Part shown: one piece after another, positions 34,608-48,285 of the stretch
Layout of the letters: each line of letters begins with the position of its first letter
Numbering within the stretch: the first letter of the stretch is position 1
Source of the DNA: Candidatus Accumulibacter sp. 66-26
GTDB taxonomy: Bacteria; Pseudomonadota; Gammaproteobacteria; Burkholderiales; Rhodocyclaceae
DNA length: 64,000 nt
Direction: 5' to 3'
NCBI GenBank assembly: GCA_001897745.1
Contig: MKUH01000022.1
Coordinates: forward strand, 61,269 to 125,268
Program-made: the position numbers and the translations under genes
Notes under the pieces: generated by a model
Told to the model about the DNA's origin: nothing
What the model saw: the letters and a program-made list of their open reading frames with translations, nothing else
Databases searched by the model: none

Positions 34608-34678
34608 GGCTTTTCTCCGGGTGAAGGGCCGAGGGGGCGCGCCGGCGGTGCCCGGGGTGCGATTCGGATGCGCAGGGT

Positions 34679-35431
34679 TCAGGGACTCAGCTGCTGGTAG
34701 GCGGCGTTGGCGATGCCAAGCAGCAGCGGCCGCGGCAACTCGCCGGACAGCGCATAGCCCAGGTGGCCGTCCAGCCAGTAGAACACGCCGATACGCCCTT
34801 CGTGCGCGTAGCGGAAAGCGGTTTCCCGGTTTTCCGGCGCATCGTTGCGTACGTAGAGCGTGAGCCGGCGGCCCTGCGCGTCCTGGTACATGAACTGTGC
34901 GACCGGCCCGCGTTCGCCGGGCAGCAGCCGACCGCCCACCAGATCGAAACCCTGCGCCGAAAAATCCGGCACCTTGAGCGACGTACCCAGCCGCTTTGAC
35001 AGCCACTGCACGAGATGGGTTTCCTGTTCGGCGCTGACTTCGACCGGGTGGCGGACTTCGGGCATGTAGACGGCGTGCGCGATTGCCGCGCTGTGCGCCA
35101 GCGTGCGGGGGGCGATCGGCGGCGCGCCATGCAGCGCGTAGCCGAGTGCGCCGCCGATTGCCAGCCAGCCGATGGCGGCGGCGAAGCGCAACGGAATCCT
35201 GCGTGCCGGGCGGGCGGCGCGCAGCAGGCGCTGCGGCGGCGTCTCGTCGAGCACCGGATCGAATGCGGCGCGCAGGGCCGCCTTCTGGCGGCGCCATGTG
35301 GCGATCCGCGCCATCTCGTCCGGGCTTTGCGCGAGCCAGCGCTCGACCTCGTTCCGGCGCGCCGCGTCGAGTTGTTCGTCGACGTAGGCGTGGAGTTCAT
35401 TTTCGGAGGGGCGTTGCATGTGGGCGCTCAT
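34679..35431 (-). CDS. Membrane anti-sigma factor
   Basis: 250 residues. The N-terminal region (about 8-50, with [22 protein letters not shown]) is like the sigma-binding helices of cytosolic anti-sigma domains but lacks a zinc HxxxCxxC. A single membrane helix (about 79-100) is followed by a periplasmic domain (about 110-250) of unknown ligand. Its start overlaps the sigma factor stop by ATGA, the typical sign of a cognate pair. It probably holds the sigma factor off until a periplasmic signal arrives. Confidence 0.88.
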   Translation of the reverse strand: MSAHMQRPSENELHAYVDEQLDAARRNEVERWLAQSPDEMARIATWRRQKAALRAAFDPVLDETPPQRLLRAARPARRIPLRFAAAIGWLAIGGALGYALHGAPPIAPRTLAHSAAIAHAVYMPEVRHPVEVSAEQETHLVQWLSKRLGTSLKVPDFSAQGFDLVGGRLLPGERGPVAQFMYQDAQGRRLTLYVRNDAPENRETAFRYAHEGRIGVFYWLDGHLGYALSGELPRPLLLGIANAAYQQLSP

Positions 35432-35928
35432 TTGACGACTTTCAGCGCGGCGCCCGGCATATCGCCGTCGAGCAGGCGGCGCAGGCGGTCACGCGCCCGC
35501 GACAGGCGCGACATGACCGTACCGAGCGGGATGTCGAGGATGCGTGCCGTTTCCTCGTAGGAGAGTTCTTCAAGCGTAACGAGCAGCAGGACCTCCCTTT
35601 GTTCGGGCGGCAGGCGGTCGAGCGCAGTGGCGAGGTCGGCGACATCCAGGCGGTCGTTCTGCGCCGGGCGTACCGCCGGCTCCTGCGCCAGTTCGTCGAA
35701 CTCGCTCATGGATGGGCGGGCGGCGCGCGCCCGGATCTGGTTGGCGAAAACGTTGTGCATGACGGTCAGCAGCCAGGCTTCGAGGCGACCGCTGTTGCGC
35801 CACAGGGCGAACTTGGCCAGCGCCCGCTCCAGCGTATCCTGCACCAGATCGTCGGCAAGAAAGCGGTCCCCGGTCAGCGCCCGCGCGTAGCGGCGCAGCC
35901 GGGGCAGGTGGGCCGAGAAGTCTTCCAT
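35428..35928 (-). CDS. ECF-type RNA polymerase sigma factor
   Basis: A 166-residue sigma-70-family ECF factor. Region 2 shows 'DDLVQDTLERALAKF' and 'RLEAWLLTVMHNVF' (in part); region 4 shows 'LPPEQREVLLLVTLEELSYEETARILDIPLGTVMSRLSRARDRLRRLL' (in part). No region 3 is present. It is coupled to the anti-sigma gene and lies 24 bp after the secreted-repeat gene, so this small operon may include that gene. Target promoters were not identified. Confidence 0.95.
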   Translation of the reverse strand: MEDFSAHLPRLRRYARALTGDRFLADDLVQDTLERALAKFALWRNSGRLEAWLLTVMHNVFANQIRARAARPSMSEFDELAQEPAVRPAQNDRLDVADLATALDRLPPEQREVLLLVTLEELSYEETARILDIPLGTVMSRLSRARDRLRRLLDGDMPGAALKVVK

Positions 35929-35952
35929 GCGACGCGGCGCTCGCGCAGCGCT

Positions 35953-36324
35953 TCAGCGGGCGACGTGCCAAGCGCCGTTGAAGCCGTCGCCGCTCGTGTC
36001 GCCGGCTTTCTGGTCCTTGCTCCAGTGATACAGCGGCTTGCCCTTGTACGCCCACTGTTTCTTGCCGTCGTCGCGCATGACGATGCTCCAGTCGCCGGCG
36101 GGCTGCTCTCCGTCCTGCGCGTACAGCGGCGGCCAGTTCGTCGCGCAGGGGCCGTTGCACATGCTCTTGCCGCCGCCGGCGGGGTCCTTGTCGAAGGTGT
36201 AGAGCGTCATGCCGCTGCTGCCGACCAGCATGCCGCCGGCCATGCGCGCCGGCTCTGCGGCACCGGCGCCGGTCGCCAGCAGAAGGGCGGCGAGCGCGCT
36301 CAGGGTGAGGGAATGAATTTTCAT
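35953..36324 (-). CDS. Secreted-repeat protein (COG4315 family)
   Basis: 123 residues with a signal peptide (LSALAALLLATGAGAAEP) and two copies of the secreted repeat: 'GMTLYTFDKDPAGGGKSMCNGPCATNWPPL' (in part) and 'GKPLYHWSKDQKAGDTSGDGFNGAWHV' (in part). The CxxxC could bind haem or form a disulfide. The biochemical role of the family is unknown; such genes often sit beside ECF sigma factors. Confidence 0.85.
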   Translation of the reverse strand: MKIHSLTLSALAALLLATGAGAAEPARMAGGMLVGSSGMTLYTFDKDPAGGGKSMCNGPCATNWPPLYAQDGEQPAGDWSIVMRDDGKKQWAYKGKPLYHWSKDQKAGDTSGDGFNGAWHVAR

Positions 36325-36405
36325 GATGTTTCTCCTATCGGGCTTGGGTATAGGAGTAAACAGGCGGCACTGCGCCTTTATTCCGGAAGCGGACGCCTGC
36401 GCCGC

Positions 36406-36436
36406 GAAAAAGAGCGGAGCGGGCGTTCGCCGCTCC
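36406..36436 (-). terminator. Possible terminator after CBS gene (minus strand)
   Basis: GGAGCGG (36416-36422) and CCGCTCC (36430-36436) form a 7-bp stem. On the minus strand it is followed by GCTC then TTTTT, so the U-tract is offset by 4 nt. It lies just after the CBS gene. Confidence 0.5.
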
Positions 36437-36450
36437 GTCCGCCGACGCGT

Positions 36451-36882
36451 TCAGCCGGTGATGTAGTGCTCGAGCTGGCGGATGATGAACTGCTGCTCGC
36501 TGATCGTTTCCTTGACGAGGTCGCCGATCGAAACGATGCCCGCGACCTGCTGCTCCTCATCGAGCACCGGCAAGTGGCGGAAGTGCTTCTCCGTCATGAT
36601 GGCCATGCATTCGTCGACGGTGCGGTCGGGCGTCACGTAGAACACCTTGTCGGTCATGATCTCGCTCACCGGCGTGTCCTTCGATGCCTTGCCGTGCAGG
36701 ATGACCTTGCGCGCGTAGTCGCGCTCCGAGAAGATGCCGACCAGCCGCTCTCCGTCGAGGACGAGCAGGGCGCCGACGTCGTGGTCGGACATCAGCCGGA
36801 GGGCGTGGAAGACGGAATCGTTGGGGGAAACGACGGCGAGCGGACGATGCTTGCCGGAGAGAAGCTGCTTGAGCGTTTTCAT
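36451..36882 (-). CDS. Two-CBS-domain protein
   Basis: A 143-residue protein made only of two CBS domains (about 12-70 and 78-138), for example 'DVGALLVLDGERLVGIFSERDYARKV' and 'RHLPVLDEEQQVAGIVSIGDLVKE' (in part). Such domains bind adenine nucleotides and gate partner proteins. ATG 36882 is preceded by GAAAGGATGC. No partner is obvious; it is flanked by terminators, so it is probably monocistronic. Confidence 0.9.
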   Translation of the reverse strand: MKTLKQLLSGKHRPLAVVSPNDSVFHALRLMSDHDVGALLVLDGERLVGIFSERDYARKVILHGKASKDTPVSEIMTDKVFYVTPDRTVDECMAIMTEKHFRHLPVLDEEQQVAGIVSIGDLVKETISEQQFIIRQLEHYITG

Positions 36883-36960
36883 GATGCATCCTTTCTGGTC
36901 AGGACAGCCAAGCCATACTAGAACGTCATACGCTGCTTGCCAAGGGGCGGCAGGCGGAAA

Positions 36961-36990
36961 TAAAAAAGGGTGGCGCGCGGCCACCCTTCT
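36961..36990 (-). terminator. Terminator of the cytochrome c4 gene
   Basis: AAGGGTGGC (36966-36974) pairs with GCCACCCTT (36980-36988) in a 9-bp stem; read on the minus strand a T6 tract follows. It ends the cytochrome gene transcript. Confidence 0.9.
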
Positions 36991-37008
36991 TCGTCATGTC
37001 GTTGCGGA

Positions 37009-37644
37009 TCAGCGCAGGCCGGAGGCGTACTCGGCGACGGCCTTCATCTGGTGATCGGAAAGCTTGGCGGCGATCATGCGCATCATCTTTTCCGGATCGT
37101 TGGCGCGCTCGTCGTTGCGGAATTTCTTCAGCTGGTCTTCGGTGTATTCGGCGTACTGGCCGGCCAACGCGGGGTACTGGGCGGGCAGGCCGGCACCGGC
37201 GGCGCCGTGGCAACCGGCGCAGGCGGGGATGCCTTTTTCGAAGTCGCCCTTGCGCCACAGCTTCTGGCCTTCGGCGATCAGCTTTTCATCCTTGGCGACG
37301 GCCGGCTTCAGCTTCTGCTGCGAGAAGTAGACGGAGAGGCTCTTCATATCCTCTTCGCTCAGCGCGGCGACCATGCCGCCCATGATCGCGCTGGCGCGCT
37401 GCGGCGGCTTGTCGCCGACCGGCTTGAAGTTGGTCAGCTGCTTGTGCAGGTATTCGGGCCCCTGACCGGCGATGTTCGGGTTGGTCGAAGCGGGGCTGTT
37501 GCCGTCGGCTCCGTGACAGGCGACACAGACGGTTTCCGCTATCTGCTTCGCCTTCGCGAGGTCGACTGGTGCTTTCGCTTGTTCTGCAGCGGTGGCGGAA
37601 AAACAGGCGGCCAGGAGAACCGCGAGCGCCGTGGTACGAATCAT
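37009..37644 (-). CDS. Diheme cytochrome c4
   Basis: A 211-residue periplasmic protein: signal peptide ending 'FSATAAEQ', then two class-I haem c domains with CVACH and CAGCH and distal methionines (for example 'SAIMGGMV' and 'KMMRMIAAKL'). Cytochromes of this family donate electrons to terminal oxidases. ATG 37644 is preceded by GGGAG; ATG/TTG 37650 is slightly upstream. It is divergent from engB. Confidence 0.94.
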   Translation of the reverse strand: MIRTTALAVLLAACFSATAAEQAKAPVDLAKAKQIAETVCVACHGADGNSPASTNPNIAGQGPEYLHKQLTNFKPVGDKPPQRASAIMGGMVAALSEEDMKSLSVYFSQQKLKPAVAKDEKLIAEGQKLWRKGDFEKGIPACAGCHGAAGAGLPAQYPALAGQYAEYTEDQLKKFRNDERANDPEKMMRMIAAKLSDHQMKAVAEYASGLR

Positions 37645-37755
37645 GTCCAAACTCCCTAATGACGAATCTGAGGCCAGAGAACGGAATCAACAAACCTGAT
37701 ATTCTATATCACTTTGGCGCCCCCGCGCGCGCCTTCAATTCTCCCCGGTTCGCCC

Positions 37756-38456
37756 ATGCCCCTCTTTCAGAAGGCGGTTTTTCACACGACCGTCGCCCAT
37801 CTGCGCGATCTTCCGCCCGACGCGCAGTCCGAAGTCGCTTTCGCCGGCCGCTCGAACGCCGGAAAATCCTCGGCGATCAACACGCTGGCCAACCACACGC
37901 GGCTCGCCTTCGTTTCCAAGACGCCCGGCCGCACGCAGCATCTCAACTATTTCGCATTGGAGCCGGGCAAGTATCTGGTCGACCTGCCGGGCTACGGCTT
38001 CGCCAAGGCGCCCGAGGAAATCCGTTCGCAGTGGGAAGGCCTGCTGGCGCCCTATCTGCGCTATCGCGAGCCGCTGGCCGGGCTGGTGCTGATCATGGAC
38101 AGCCGGCACCCGCTGACCGAGCTCGACGTGCAGATGCTCGAGTGGTTCGCGCCCACCGGCAAGCCGATCCATGTCCTGCTCTCGAAAGCCGACAAGCTGA
38201 CCCGCCAGGGGCAGGCCGTGGCGTTGCGCGAAGTGCAGGCGGTGCTGGCGAAGATCACGGAGAACTGCACGCTGCAGCTTTTCTCCAGCCTGAAGAAGAG
38301 CGGCGTCGCCGAAGCGGAGCGCGTGCTCGGCGCGTGGCTCGGCATGGAAGCACGCGACGAACCGAAGCCGCCGCCGGCGCCGCGCACGGAGAAGCAGGCG
38401 CGACCGAGGAATCGCAGCGCGCAAGGGTGGAGCGCGCGTAGCGGCGGAAATAAAAA

Positions 38457-38475
<19 letters not shown>
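37756..38475 (+). CDS. engB: Ribosome-biogenesis GTPase EngB (YsxC/YihA)
   Basis: 239 residues. The GTPase motifs are G1 [10 protein letters not shown]3 DLPGYGFA and G4 'SKADKL'. It acts in 50S subunit assembly. The C-terminal 30 residues are an unusually basic tail ([12 protein letters not shown]...). ATG 37756 gives the standard start MPLFQKAVF. The stop codon lies inside a GC-rich hairpin. Confidence 0.97.
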
Positions 38476-40756
<2,281 letters not shown>

Positions 40757-41018
40757 TACGGTCAACTCGGGGCGGCGAGCCGGCGGCGGGGGCCGCGCGG
40801 CAGGTCGTGATCTCTGGAAATATTATTCGGCAGGGCGTCCGTCCCCGGCAGCGTCCGGTGGCGCTTGGGCGCTTCGGGCGGCGGGCGGGGCGGTGTCGGA
40901 ATGCCGAGCAGTTTTTTGGCGAAACCGGCAAGTCTACGCGCATTCTCCGGGTTTATCCAGAAGCGTCCTTTGCGATGCGCGAACGAGGGGGATGTCAGAT
41001 CGGTGCGACGGTCCGTGT

Positions 41019-41674
41019 CTAGAGGTGGCCGAGATGGCGCGGGAGATCGAGCACCGAGGCGATCCTGACATCCACTTCGGGCGGGCGGCGCAGGCCGGCG
41101 TTCACCCAGACGGTTTTCATTCCCAGGCGTTTGGCGGTCGTCAGGTTGATCAGGGAGTCCTCGATCATGATGCAGCGCTTCGGGTCGAGGCGCTCGGCGC
41201 GCAGCAGGCAGCGGAAGGCGGCGGGCGAGGGCTTGGGCTGGAAGCGTAGGCGTTCGACCGAGTAGAGCGCGTCGAAGCAGTCGGCGATCCCGGTCAGGTC
41301 GAGCACCGCCTCGGCGTAGTGCAGCGGGGCGTTGGAGAAAACGATCTTGCGCCCAGGCAGGCGGCGCAGCATGGCCTTCAGTCCGCGCTCGAAGACGACC
41401 ATGCGCGCGAGGTCGGGAAACTGGTGCGTGTGCCAGAGGAAATGGCGCGGATCGGTCGCATGGTGCCGGATCAGGCCGAGCAGGGTGGCGCCGTAGCGTT
41501 GCCAGTAATCCATGCGCAGGCGCCCGGCGGCCTGTTCGTCGAGACCCAGATGCTCGCCGATGTAGGCCGTCATCGCCCGGTTGATGTGCGGGAAGATGTG
41601 CGGGCTGGCGTTGTGCAGGGTGTTGTCGAGGTCGAACAGCCAGACCTTGGGCCAGCGCCGCGCGGCTCCGCTCA

Positions 41675-41675
<1 letters not shown>
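41019..41675 (-). CDS. HAD-family pyrimidine 5'-nucleotidase-like phosphatase
   Basis: 218 residues. The nucleophile Asp is in 'VWLFDLDNTLHNAS', motif II 'IVFSNAP', and the acidic motif IV 'MIEDSLINLTTAKRLGMKTVWV' (in part). This HAD subfamily (SDT1/YjjG-like) dephosphorylates pyrimidine monophosphates. Its ATG shares a base with the argB TGA (TGATG), so it is translated after argB. Confidence 0.9.
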
Positions 41676-42592
<917 letters not shown>

Positions 42593-42613
42593 CTACTCGG
42601 CGCGCCGGCAAAT

Positions 42614-42650
42614 AAAAAGGCCGGCCCCGCGCTGCGTGTGGGATCGGCCT
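42614..42650 (-). terminator. Terminator after hsp20 (minus strand)
   Basis: AGGCCG (42618-42623) pairs with CGGCCT (42645-42650); read on the minus strand the hairpin ends in TTTTTATTT. It lies 23 bp after the small heat-shock gene. Confidence 0.7.
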
Positions 42651-42672
42651 CTGTCGGCGGGGCTTGCCGCGC

Positions 42673-43086
42673 CTAGGCGATGGTCAGGCGCTTGCTGGCG
42701 CTGGCGGCCTTCTTGGGCAGGGTCAGTTCGAGCACGCCGTCGGCGAACTTGGCGGCGGCCTGTGCGTCGTCGATGTCCTGCGCCAACTGGAAGGAGCGCG
42801 AGACCTGGCCGAAATAGCGTTCCGAGCGCAGAACGCGTTCGCCTTCCTTGACCTCCTTCTCCTGCTTGATCTCGGCGGTGATCGAAACCTGATTGCCTTC
42901 GACATGGACGTGGATGTCCTCTTTCTTGACGCCGGGCAGTTCGGCGTGGACGACGAAGGCGTTCGCCTGCTCGGTGACGTCCATGCGGATCGACGGGGTC
43001 GTCGCCGGCGTGTTCATGTCGACGGGACGGACGAAAAAGCCGCGGAACAGATCGTCGAGCGGATCGAGACGGGTGAGATGACTCAT
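42673..43086 (-). CDS. Hsp20-family small heat-shock chaperone
   Basis: 137 residues with an alpha-crystallin domain (about 30-125): 'AFVVHAELPGVKKEDIHVHVEGNQVSITAE' (in part) and the C-terminal edge 'GVLELTLPK'. It prevents aggregation of unfolded proteins. ATG 43086 is preceded by a perfect AGGAGGAAATC. The opposite-strand region 43087-43278 is a leader where a heat-shock promoter or thermosensor could sit; none was identified. Confidence 0.94.
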   Translation of the reverse strand: MSHLTRLDPLDDLFRGFFVRPVDMNTPATTPSIRMDVTEQANAFVVHAELPGVKKEDIHVHVEGNQVSITAEIKQEKEVKEGERVLRSERYFGQVSRSFQLAQDIDDAQAAAKFADGVLELTLPKKAASASKRLTIA

Positions 43087-43278
43087 GATTTCCTCCTGTA
43101 GATGAGAACGGGTGGGAACGATCGTCTGCATCGAATATAGGGAGGGCTTGCCGGATTTCAAGAGCGGTTTCGGTTTTCCGCGCACCCGCTTCCTTTGGTT
43201 GGGGGGCTTGTTCCGGTGGCATGGCTGGACACGGCGGCGGTGCGAGCGGGAGCCTACCCCGCTCCGGGATGGGCCGCG

Positions 43279-43734
43279 TCAGGCGTCGCCGGGGCGCAGG
43301 CGCTGCGGCAGGGCGAGAATGCTGTCGCGGTTGGTCCACGAGAAGCATTTCTCGGCGGCGGCGTGCCAGGGCAGCCAGAGGTAGGCGGTGTGTTCGTCCG
43401 GGGCGAGGCGGACCGCTTGCGGAGCGGGGACTTCGAGCGAGAAGACGTGCTCGGTGTTGTGCGTGACGCCGGGGGCGTAGCGATGCCGCCACTCGGTGAA
43501 AATCTCGAAATCGCGCTGTTCCCGCCAGTCGCGAAGCGCTGCGGGCGCCGCCGTGATGCCGGTCTCCTCGCCGACTTCGCGCAGAGCCGTAGCGGCCAGG
43601 TTTTCGCCTTCTTCCTGGCTGCCGGTGACCGACTGCCAGTAGCCCGGATGGGCGGCGCGCTCGAGCAGCAGTACTAGCAGGTCCGGCGTGTGGATGAGCA
43701 CGAGCACCGAAACCGGGCGTTTCCAGGCGCTCAT
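43279..43734 (-). CDS. nudB: Dihydroneopterin triphosphate pyrophosphatase NudB (Nudix)
   Basis: 151 residues with a full Nudix box, 'GSQEEGENLAATALREVGEETGI' (in part, GxxxxxEx7REUxEExGU). NudB removes pyrophosphate in folate synthesis and is often near aspS. Its start overlaps the barstar stop by ATGA, so barstar and NudB are translationally coupled. Confidence 0.9.
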   Translation of the reverse strand: MSAWKRPVSVLVLIHTPDLLVLLLERAAHPGYWQSVTGSQEEGENLAATALREVGEETGITAAPAALRDWREQRDFEIFTEWRHRYAPGVTHNTEHVFSLEVPAPQAVRLAPDEHTAYLWLPWHAAAEKCFSWTNRDSILALPQRLRPGDA

Positions 43735-44174
43735 GTCGGGACGGGGAGCGTGCTCAGGGCGCCGGCCGGGCGGTCGTAGAAAATCCACAGCGCGACGTCC
43801 TGTTCGCGCCAAGCCTCGACGGCGGCCGCGAAGACCGCGTTGAGCGTGGCGAAGCCTTGCGGGTCGCCGGCGGCGAGCGCGTCGGCTCCCTGCAGCAGGA
43901 TGACGTAGCCGCCGGCTTCCTGCCAGGAGAAATCGGTCAGGCAGTCGTTCAGGGCGTCGAAGTTGGCGCCGAACCAGTCCGGAAAGCCCAGGCCGAGGCC
44001 GAGCGCGGCGAGCGCGTCGTCGCTTGTGCGGATGCCGCGCAGATCGGCCGAAAGGCAGGCGAAGCCGGCTTTTGCGCACGCCTCGGGCAGCTTTTTGCGG
44101 AGGTTTTCCGGCAGATGGTAGATGCCGGCGCGCGCGGGCTGGCGCAGCAGGGCGGAAAAGGGGGGCGAACTCAT
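43731..44174 (-). CDS. Barstar-family ribonuclease inhibitor
   Basis: 147 residues. The core 'LGFPDWFGANFDALNDCLTD' (in part) carries the tryptophan-glycine-asparagine-aspartate residues that contact barnase-type enzymes. The N-terminal 45 residues are an extension typical of Gram-negative barstar proteins. It has no signal peptide and would act in the cytosol. Coupled by ATGA to the RNase gene upstream and to nudB downstream; inhibitor of the adjacent RNase is the natural inference. Confidence 0.92.
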   Translation of the reverse strand: MSSPPFSALLRQPARAGIYHLPENLRKKLPEACAKAGFACLSADLRGIRTSDDALAALGLGLGFPDWFGANFDALNDCLTDFSWQEAGGYVILLQGADALAAGDPQGFATLNAVFAAAVEAWREQDVALWIFYDRPAGALSTLPVPT

Positions 44175-44614
44175 TGCGGCGCCTCGCGAATGCGGCGGAA
44201 ACTGCGGTAGTGGTCGTCGGTGTAGTAGTACTCGCCCGAGGTGGCGACGTTGCCGCTTCGCCCTTCGCCGGCGACGATGCGGCGTGCGCCGCGGTCGCGC
44301 CGGCCGGGCGTCGGTACCGTGTATTCGCGGTAGTAGCCGCGCGCCTGCGGCGGCAGCCGCCGTTCGAAGTTGCCGAAGACGCTGCCGTCCTTGCGCGGGT
44401 GCGGGAAGGGACCGCCGCGCTGGATCAGGCGCAGGGTGTGCTGCGCCTCGGGCGGCAGGTCGGCGAGGGCGACGGTGCCGCCGTTGCCGAAGAACGCCTC
44501 GCGCGCGTGCAGCGCGCCGCCCGAAACGAAACCGGCCAGCGCCAGAAACAGCGCCAGCCGGAAAAACACCCGCTGCAGATGCTGCAGCCGGCAGTGCGCG
44601 GCAAGGCTGCGCAC
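44171..44614 (-). CDS. Secreted ribonuclease of the RNase Sa/N1/T1 type
   Basis: About 147 residues: a basic N-terminus and signal-like helix ending ALHAREAF, then a ribonuclease domain. It aligns closely with RNase Sa: 'LPPEAQHTLRLIQRGGPFP', 'YYREYTVPTPG', 'RRIVAGEG' and 'YYTDDHYRSF' (each in part). The catalytic trio Glu (REYTV), Arg (RRIVAG) and His (DDHYRSF) is complete. GTG 44614 is the longest start; GTG 44569 would give a cleaner signal. It lies 7 bp after aspS and overlaps barstar. Confidence 0.92.
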   Translation of the reverse strand: MRSLAAHCRLQHLQRVFFRLALFLALAGFVSGGALHAREAFFGNGGTVALADLPPEAQHTLRLIQRGGPFPHPRKDGSVFGNFERRLPPQARGYYREYTVPTPGRRDRGARRIVAGEGRSGNVATSGEYYYTDDHYRSFRRIREAPQ

Positions 44615-44621
44615 GAGGGCG

Positions 44622-46421
<1,800 letters not shown>

Positions 46422-46444
46422 GCTGTTTCCGGGGTGACGTTTGA

Positions 46445-47077
46445 TCAGGTGTTGGACTCGCGGGGGGCCGCGCGCGGGCGGGCCGGCGGGGCGACGACGC
46501 CCATCGAGATGATGTATTTGAGCGCTTCGTCCACGCTCATGTCGAGTTCGACGACGTCCTGCTTCGGCAGCATCAGGAAGAAGCCGGAGGTCGGGTTGGG
46601 GGTGGTCGGCACGTAGACGCTGACGTAATCGCCGCTCAGGTGATTGGCGACGTCGCCGCCCGGCTTGCCGGTCAGGAAGGCGATGGTCCACGCGCCCTGG
46701 CGCGGGTACTGGATCAGCAAGGCCTTACGGAAGGCGTTGCCGGACGACGAGAAGAGGGTGTCCGAAACCTGCTTGACGCTGTTGTAGATCGAGTTGACGA
46801 CCGGGATGCGCGCCAGCAGCTTCTCCCACCAGACGACCAGGCGCTGGCCGATGAAGTTGGTGCCGAGCAGGCCGGTGACGAGGATGATCAGCAGCGTCAG
46901 GATGACGCCGGCGCCCGGGATGTCGAAGCCGAGCACGGTGTGCGGATGGACCGCTTCCGGCAGCAGCCGCAGCGACTGGTCCATGGTGCCGACGATCAGT
47001 GAGAGCACCCAGGCGGTGATCGCCAAGGGCACCCAGATCAGCAGGCCGGTGATGAAGTAGCGCTTGACCAGCTTCAC
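46445..47077 (-). CDS. DUF502-family membrane protein
   Basis: 210 residues starting at GTG. Two hydrophobic segments (about 8-32 and 55-78: [23 protein letters not shown] and [19 protein letters not shown]) precede '[28 protein letters not shown]' (in part), the family core. Function unknown, but the gene is a constant neighbour of aspS in betaproteobacteria. It abuts fmdB directly. Confidence 0.92.
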   Translation of the reverse strand: MKLVKRYFITGLLIWVPLAITAWVLSLIVGTMDQSLRLLPEAVHPHTVLGFDIPGAGVILTLLIILVTGLLGTNFIGQRLVVWWEKLLARIPVVNSIYNSVKQVSDTLFSSSGNAFRKALLIQYPRQGAWTIAFLTGKPGGDVANHLSGDYVSVYVPTTPNPTSGFFLMLPKQDVVELDMSVDEALKYIISMGVVAPPARPRAAPRESNT

Positions 47078-47332
47078 TCAGCTACCCGTGCACGCGGCTC
47101 CGCAGGCGCTGGTGGCGCAGGGCGGCGCTTCCGGCGCGGCGGGTTTGCTGCCGCCCTTGAAATCGGTGGCGTACCAGCCGTTGCCCTTGAGCTGGAAGCC
47201 GGCCGCGGTGAGCTGCTTCGTATAGCTTTCCTGGCCGCATTCGGGGCAGGCGGTGAGAACCGGATCGCTGAGTTTTTGCAGATGATCCTTCTCGAAACCG
47301 CAGGAACTGCAGCGATACGCGTAAATCGGCAT
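47078..47332 (-). CDS. FmdB-family small zinc-ribbon protein
   Basis: 84 residues: 'MPIYAYRCSSCGFEKDHLQKLSDPVLTACPECG' (in part) gives two CxxC zinc pairs, then 'GFQLKGNGWYATDF' and a Cys-rich tail (CATSACGAAC). These proteins are thought to regulate transcription or assist RNA polymerase, without proof. ATG 47332. Its stop abuts the DUF502 start. Confidence 0.92.
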   Translation of the reverse strand: MPIYAYRCSSCGFEKDHLQKLSDPVLTACPECGQESYTKQLTAAGFQLKGNGWYATDFKGGSKPAAPEAPPCATSACGAACTGS

Positions 47333-47421
47333 GTGAATCCTCCAAAAGCGCGAATTATACCCGAACAAGGGGGCGCTTCACGCGCTGGGGAGGTGGGGGT
47401 TAATCCCGGTTTTTCAAGCGC

Positions 47422-48285
47422 CTACAGCAGCCTGAGATAGCTGTGAGTCAGTTCCTTGCCCCAGAACAGCGCGAGCAGTCCCGCCGCGGCGAGGTAGGGG
47501 CCGAAGGGGATGGGCACGTTGCGGCCGCGTTTGGCGAGGACGATCAGCACGATGCCGACCACCGCGCCGACCAGCGAGGAGAGCAGGATGGTCAGCGGCA
47601 GCATCTGCCAGCCCAGCCAGGCGCCGAGCGCGGCGAGCAGCTTGAAGTCGCCGTAGCCCATCCCTTCCTTGCCGGTCGCCAGCTTGAAGGCCCAGTAGAC
47701 CGACCACAAGGAGAGATAGCCGGCGATTGCGCCGATGACCGCGGAATGGAGATCGGTGAAGGTGCCGGACAGATTGAACAGCAGGCCGCCCCAGAGCAGC
47801 GGCAGGGTGATCGAGTCGGGCAGCAGTTGCGTGTCGAAGTCGATGAAGGTCAGCGCGATCAGGCACCAGATCAGGACGATGGCGCCGGTCGCCGCCCAGC
47901 TGTAGCCGAAGTGCGCGGCGGCAAAGGCGGTGAGCAGGCCGGTGACGGCTTCGACCAGCGGGTAGCGCGCGGAAATCGGCGTCCGGCATGCCGAGCAGCG
48001 GCCGCGCAGCAGCAGCCAGCTGAGAATCGGGATGTTCTCCAGCGCGCCGATCGCGTGTCCGCACTGCGGACAGCGCGAGCGCGGTCGGGCGAGCGACAGA
48101 GGCTCCTGCGCGGCCGGTTCCTCTCCGCGCAGTTCGGCGCACTGGCCGAGCCAGTCGCGCTCCATCATGAGCGGCAGGCGATGGATGACGACGTTCAGGA
48201 AGCTCCCGACCAGCAGGCCGAGCGCGCCGCAACAAATCGAAAAGAGAACCGGGTCGGAAAAATAGGCGAACAGTCCCGGCATCAT
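47422..48285 (-). CDS. pilD: Prepilin peptidase / N-methyltransferase PilD
   Basis: 287 residues, an inner-membrane aspartyl protease. Two CxxC pairs (CPQC, CSAC) form the cytoplasmic zinc loop; catalytic aspartates lie in 'FIDFDTQLLPD' and GYGDFKL. It cuts and methylates prepilins of this PilA-type pilus and probably also the MSHA prepilins (mshA, mshB, mshC and so on), since no other prepilin peptidase gene is visible. ATG 48285 overlaps pilC by ATGA. Confidence 0.95.
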   Translation of the reverse strand: MMPGLFAYFSDPVLFSICCGALGLLVGSFLNVVIHRLPLMMERDWLGQCAELRGEEPAAQEPLSLARPRSRCPQCGHAIGALENIPILSWLLLRGRCSACRTPISARYPLVEAVTGLLTAFAAAHFGYSWAATGAIVLIWCLIALTFIDFDTQLLPDSITLPLLWGGLLFNLSGTFTDLHSAVIGAIAGYLSLWSVYWAFKLATGKEGMGYGDFKLLAALGAWLGWQMLPLTILLSSLVGAVVGIVLIVLAKRGRNVPIPFGPYLAAAGLLALFWGKELTHSYLRLL

